Source: Caldifarciminota bacterium
GTDB taxonomy: Bacteria; Hydrothermota; Tepidihabitantia; Tepidihabitantales; CAIPLT01
Length of the DNA: 9,648 bases
Assembly: GCA_025061975.1 (NCBI GenBank)
Contig: JANXBB010000106.1
Coordinates: 1 to 9,648, forward strand
Direction: 5' to 3'
Position 1 is the stretch's first letter, and each line of letters opens with the position of its first letter. The position numbers were made by a program, and so were the translations under genes. Under the pieces are notes generated by a model. The model was not told where the DNA came from. It saw only the letters and a list, made by a program, of their open reading frames with translations, and ran no database searches. Below, one piece after another: positions 7,291-9,648 of the stretch.

Positions 7291-8307
7291 TTAAATTGGA
7301 CAATAAGGATCTGATGCATACCAATCACCAGTTAGCACATAACTTCGTACACGACATCCTCCACAGATCAGTTGATACTTACAGCTTGCACATTTACCGT
7401 TTCGATTCTTTTTATTTTGAATTTTTAATATCGTATCCCATCCAATCTCATCAATTGTAAGAGGTGAAAAACTGCAAGGTTTTAACTGACCGTTGGGTTC
7501 AATAAATAGATATTCCCCGAAGATACAACCAGCACGTTCTTCAACAACAATCGGCCCATTTTGCGATTTTGCGGATATAAAAATTTGATTTTTAGCACAC
7601 CAGGACTTAAAAAACGGCTCGTCAACATACACTTGGAGATTGTATTTAGTCTGTATGTTAACAATTTCACCAAAAAGTTTGGGAAGATGCTTTTGTAGTT
7701 TAGTTGACTTAAAACCTAAAAACCCGGGTTTAAGTCCTAAAAAGTTTATTTTAGGAATTCCCATTAAATAAGCAAACCTTCCCAAACTTTTAATCTCAAG
7801 AGGTGTTGCATTAGCTTCTTGTAAAGTAACATTTATTGAGTCTAAAATTTTATTCTCTTTTGCAATTAAAATTGAATTGATCATTTCGACAAAATCAGCG
7901 CCGCGGCGAATGCGTTGGTAAGTATCAGGATTAACGCTGTCAACACTGACAATAACTTTTGCTTTGAGATCAGCGATATCTAAGGCAAGTTTTGTTGAAA
8001 ATTCCATGCCCGAAGTTATTATAAAAACTATAAGTTCTGAATTATTGCTCTTCATAGCTCGAATAATCTCAAAAATGTCTTTGCGTAAAAACGGTTCGCC
8101 ACCTTCAATAAGTACCCATTGAGGAGTAACTTGAGAAATCTCCGATGCTAAAATTTGAGCTTGTTGAGAATTTAGCTCAGACGATTTTTTCTTCTTATTA
8201 CTTTTTGGTGTTAAATACCGACAATGGGCACATGATAAATTACAACTGGTTGTAATTGCCCAGTCAATAAAAATTGGTTTTTGAGGAAAATTTTTTAAAT
8301 CTAACAT
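7291..8307 (-). CDS. Radical SAM enzyme with C-terminal SPASM domain, substrate unknown
   Basis: The 338-aa protein has the radical SAM cluster motif CNLSCAHC (C22, C26, C29), which holds the 4Fe-4S cluster that cleaves S-adenosylmethionine, followed by IEGGEPFLRKD (67-77) for SAM binding. The barrel continues with VIVSVDSVNPDTYQRIRRGA (118-137). The C-terminus has the SPASM pattern for auxiliary 4Fe-4S clusters: C261, then GQLKPC (C278), CASCKYQLICGGC (C306, C309, C315, C318) and C336. SPASM enzymes modify peptides or proteins, or make cofactors; this one could not be placed in a subfamily. No short precursor-peptide gene is visible beside it. It heads the operon with its own promoter and lacks an SD. 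The ATG at 8307 suits the N-terminus because PIFIDWAITTSCNLSC begins 11 residues later. Confidence 0.93.
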   Translation of the reverse strand: MLDLKNFPQKPIFIDWAITTSCNLSCAHCRYLTPKSNKKKKSSELNSQQAQILASEISQVTPQWVLIEGGEPFLRKDIFEIIRAMKSNNSELIVFIITSGMEFSTKLALDIADLKAKVIVSVDSVNPDTYQRIRRGADFVEMINSILIAKENKILDSINVTLQEANATPLEIKSLGRFAYLMGIPKINFLGLKPGFLGFKSTKLQKHLPKLFGEIVNIQTKYNLQVYVDEPFFKSWCAKNQIFISAKSQNGPIVVEERAGCIFGEYLFIEPNGQLKPCSFSPLTIDEIGWDTILKIQNKKNRNGKCASCKYQLICGGCRVRSYVLTGDWYASDPYCPI

Positions 8308-8313
8308 TACTCA

Positions 8314-8341
8314 ATTTTATCGGAAATCCTAATAAAGTCAA
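8314..8341 (-). promoter_or_regulatory. Sigma70-like promoter placed for a leaderless transcript
   Basis: The minus strand shows TTGACT (8341-8336), a 16-nt spacer and TAAAAT (8319-8314). Only 6 nt (8313-8308) separate the -10 hexamer from the ATG of the radical SAM gene, so transcription would begin at or next to the start codon. No SD is present, which agrees with a leaderless mRNA. It would drive the six-gene unit down to leuS. Confidence 0.55.
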
Positions 8342-8342
8342 T

Positions 8343-8380
8343 AAAAAAATGCGGCACAGTAAATCTGTGCCGCATTTTTT
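8343..8380 (-). terminator. Intrinsic terminator of hsp20
   Basis: A perfect 10-bp stem, TGCGGCACAG (8350-8359) with CTGTGCCGCA (8365-8374), encloses a 5-nt loop. It is flanked by seven A residues (8343-8349) and six T residues (8375-8380), so it could terminate in both directions. Read on the minus strand it ends hsp20 transcription 20 to 60 nt after the stop codon. It isolates hsp20 from the radical SAM promoter, whose -35 begins right after it. Confidence 0.93.
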
Positions 8381-8399
8381 ATAGAGACTTGACGGGAAA

Positions 8400-8852
8400 T
8401 TATTCGATCTCGAGCTTCAGTTCTTTGGGCTTCTCGCTTTCAGCTTTCGGAAGCACAATCTCTAGAATACCATCTTTGTAAGTCGCCTTAGCCTGGGATT
8501 TGTCAATCGTCGCCGGAATTGGGATTGTCCGAGAGAATGCACCATAAACGCGCTCGCAGCGGTAGTAATCTTTTTCGCTTACCTCCTCTTCCCGTTTGAC
8601 TTCGCCTTTGATCGTCACTTCGTCGTCAGTAATAGAGATTGCTAGATCTTTCTTGTCAACCCCAGGCACTTCGGCTTTGATTACGATTTTGTCTTTCTTG
8701 TCGATTACATCAACCGCAGGGGTAAAGCCGCGAGATAACATTGAACGAAGACCTCGCTGGGGACGAGAAAACCCAAAGAACCAATCATCAATTTCCCGTC
8801 GAAGTTCCTCTAACTCTTTTAGAGGTTCCCATGTTGTTAACCATCTCGTCAT
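8400..8852 (-). CDS. Small heat-shock protein Hsp20 (alpha-crystallin family)
   Basis: Hsp20 proteins form cytoplasmic oligomers that hold unfolding proteins without using ATP. At 150 aa the length is typical. The N-terminal arm (MTRWLTTWEPLKELEELRRE) is amphipathic. The alpha-crystallin domain spans about 43-138: FTPAVDVIDKKDKIVIKAEV (43-62), PGVDKKDLAISITDDEVTIK (63-82), YGAFSRTIPIP (108-118) and the signature AKATYKDGILEIVLPK (126-141). The C-terminal ELKLEIE supplies the hydrophobic-x-hydrophobic motif used in oligomer assembly. The start is fixed by an exceptionally complete SD. GC is higher than in the genes around it (about 47% against 37% in 60-base rows counted by hand), as expected for highly expressed genes or a recent import. 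The gene sits after an ECF sigma/anti-sigma pair and has its own terminator. Confidence 0.97.
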   Translation of the reverse strand: MTRWLTTWEPLKELEELRREIDDWFFGFSRPQRGLRSMLSRGFTPAVDVIDKKDKIVIKAEVPGVDKKDLAISITDDEVTIKGEVKREEEVSEKDYYRCERVYGAFSRTIPIPATIDKSQAKATYKDGILEIVLPKAESEKPKELKLEIE

Positions 8853-8856
8853 ATTC

Positions 8857-8867
8857 TCACCTCCTTT
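8857..8867 (-). promoter_or_regulatory. Full-length Shine-Dalgarno site of hsp20
   Basis: The minus strand reads AAAGGAGGTGA four bases before the ATG, complementary to the whole 16S anti-SD tail. This is the strongest ribosome binding site in the window and points to high protein output. Confidence 0.85.
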
Positions 8868-8892
8868 CTTTTTTATTCTTCCAGTTATTTAG

Positions 8893-8921
8893 ACTATAAA
8901 AAAAATAAAAAGATGCACTAA
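8893..8921 (-). promoter_or_regulatory. Possible hsp20 promoter, weak -35
   Basis: On the minus strand TATAGT (8898-8893) lies 17 nt after TTAGTG (8921-8916). The -10 is good and the -35 poor (3 of 6 matches to TTGACA), in a very AT-rich stretch where chance matches are common. It would give a leader of about 35 nt. No CIRCE repeat is seen nearby. Confidence 0.35.
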
Positions 8922-8965
8922 TGTTGGATAAAAAAATTTAGCGCGCTCTGTTAAAGCCAGTTTAA

Positions 8966-9259
8966 TTAATTTCTTTTACGCGACCGAGAAGGCGGAATGT
9001 GGTATGAAGAAAAATCTTGTGCCATGGTGTCCTGAATAAGATTTTCAATGAACTGCAATAACTCTTCATGGATCTTTGTAGGTACTTCAAGGTTACAACA
9101 GTGATGACAAAGAGTTATTAATCTGGAATATGCTTGATAAAGTTCTAAGCACTGCGAACACATTGCAAGGTGTTGAGCGAGCGCAATTCGCATTTCTTGA
9201 TTTAGCTCTCCATCAATGTATTCAAACAAGTAATTTTTTATATTATAACAGCTTATCAT
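8966..9259 (-). CDS. Soluble zinc-finger anti-sigma factor (zf-HC2/ZAS type)
   Basis: The 97-aa protein begins MISCYNIKNYLFEYIDGELN and carries the ZAS signature H30-x3-C34-x2-C37 (HLAMCSQC); with Cys4 this makes a likely four-ligand zinc site. ZAS proteins bind and silence a partner ECF sigma factor until a signal releases it. Its start overlaps the sigma stop codon (ATGA at 9259-9256), which indicates coupled translation and a matched pair. Unlike most ZAS proteins it has no transmembrane helix; after the finger come a CHHCC cluster (51-55), an acidic helix (IHEELLQFIENLIQD) and a basic tail (SRSRKRN). A cytoplasmic, perhaps redox- or metal-responsive, role like that of RsrA or ChrR is inferred. 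Confidence 0.83.
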   Translation of the reverse strand: MISCYNIKNYLFEYIDGELNQEMRIALAQHLAMCSQCLELYQAYSRLITLCHHCCNLEVPTKIHEELLQFIENLIQDTMAQDFSSYHIPPSRSRKRN

Positions 9260-9648
9260 TGTTGAAGATATTTTTCTAATTTTTCTCTTAAAAATACTCT
9301 TCCCCGATGAAGTCGGGACTTAACTGCAGCTACTGATATTTTAAGAGTTTTACTTATTTCTTTATTAGATAATCCTTGAAGATCCCGAAGCACAACAACT
9401 GTGCGATAATCAGCCGGTAACTCGTTAATTGCTAACTGTAAAACTTTGCGCATGCGTTCGCGTTGATAAATTTCTTCAGGACTTTGCCGATAGTCCGGAA
9501 TCTCGCGAGTAAGCTCATCTTCACTGGTTTTAGTAGGTTCATCTAACGAATATGTTTTGTCTTCTTTTTGTCGTTGTTTTAAACGAGTTAAACAAACATT
9601 GGTTGTAATTCGATAAATCCAAGTGTAAAAACTTGATTCGCTGCGAAA
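9256..9648 (-). CDS. ECF RNA polymerase sigma factor (N-terminus outside window)
   Basis: The frame stays open from the stop at 9256 to the window edge, giving the last 130 residues; the true start lies beyond 9648, so the internal Met at 9453 is not the start. The visible part opens with FRSESSFYTWIYRITTNVCL, which is sigma region 2.3-2.4 for promoter melting and -10 recognition. A charged linker follows. Region 4 then reads LPADYRTVVVLRDLQGLS with the helix-turn-helix NKEISKTLKISVAAVKSRLH (recognition helix SVAAVKSRLHRGR) for -35 binding. The layout is that of RpoE-like group 4 sigma factors. It overlaps the anti-sigma gene by 4 nt. Its target promoters cannot be read from this window. Confidence 0.95.
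   Translation of the reverse strand, partial: FRSESSFYTWIYRITTNVCLTRLKQRQKEDKTYSLDEPTKTSEDELTREIPDYRQSPEEIYQRERMRKVLQLAINELPADYRTVVVLRDLQGLSNKEISKTLKISVAAVKSRLHRGRVFLREKLEKYLQQ

Noticed and set aside
8308..8399. RiPP precursor peptide gene for the SPASM enzyme
   Set aside because: This stretch is filled by the hsp20 terminator and the radical SAM promoter; no short frame with an SD was found here or in the 13-nt gap downstream of the enzyme.
8596..8892. Plus-strand open frame antisense to hsp20
   Set aside because: Its length follows from the higher GC and fewer stops opposite hsp20; the minus-strand frame is a clear alpha-crystallin protein.
8893..8940. ECF-type promoter for hsp20 (AAC near 8925 and GTCT near 8892)
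   Set aside because: The spacing between the AAC and GTC elements is about 28 nt, far from the 16-17 nt that ECF promoters use.
8935..8965. Terminator after the anti-sigma gene (AGCGCGCT followed by a T-run on the minus strand)
   Set aside because: The 8-bp palindrome cannot form a hairpin with a normal loop, and the alternatives have only 3-4 bp stems.
8853..8965. CIRCE or HspR operator upstream of hsp20
   Set aside because: No TTAGCACTC-N9-GAGTGCTAA or CTTGAGT-N7-ACTCAAG pair is present; the TTAGTGCAT half-match has no partner.

Overview
The window is about 9.6 kb of AT-rich bacterial DNA. Two 60-base rows counted by hand gave 37% GC in leuS and 47% in hsp20. Every gene that can be supported lies on the minus strand, so transcription runs from the high-coordinate end to the low. 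The sequence is bacterial: LeuRS is of the bacterial type, DNA polymerase III delta, RuvX and MltG are present, and there are sigma70-like -35/-10 pairs and Shine-Dalgarno (SD) sites. The low GC, the modular secreted protein at the left edge and a mostly archaeal protein family (DUF1464) beside bacterial housekeeping genes would fit an uncultured thermophile such as candidate phylum WOR-3 or a relative. That placement is inference only.

Layout in transcription order. (1) 9648-8966: the C-terminal part of an ECF sigma factor, cut by the window edge, overlaps by 4 nt a small zinc-binding anti-sigma protein that has no membrane segment. (2) 8852-8400: an Hsp20 chaperone gene with a full-length SD and a textbook intrinsic terminator at 8343-8380. 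(3) 8307-1335: a tight six-gene unit made of a radical SAM/SPASM enzyme, a DUF1464 ASKHA-fold protein, ruvX, mltG, holA and leuS. The gaps are 13, 0, -4, 32 and -4 nt. A -35/-10 pair ends only 6 nt before the first ATG, so the mRNA may be leaderless. (4) 1334-1116: a 219-bp gap with a consensus promoter (TTGACA, 16 nt, TATAAT) and a roughly 160-nt leader. The leader holds a long inverted repeat followed by a T-run, a second inverted repeat interleaved with the first, a small hairpin and a strong SD. (5) 1115-1: the first 371 codons of a secreted modular beta-sandwich protein, cut by the window start.

The core of unit 3 serves housekeeping roles: Holliday-junction or rRNA processing (RuvX), glycan-strand termination (MltG), clamp loading (HolA) and leucine charging (LeuRS). 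Its first two genes, the radical SAM enzyme and the DUF1464 protein, have no known partner function here. They and the structured leader at 1116-1290 are the least explained parts of the window. No tRNA, rRNA, CRISPR array, transposase or phage gene was seen.
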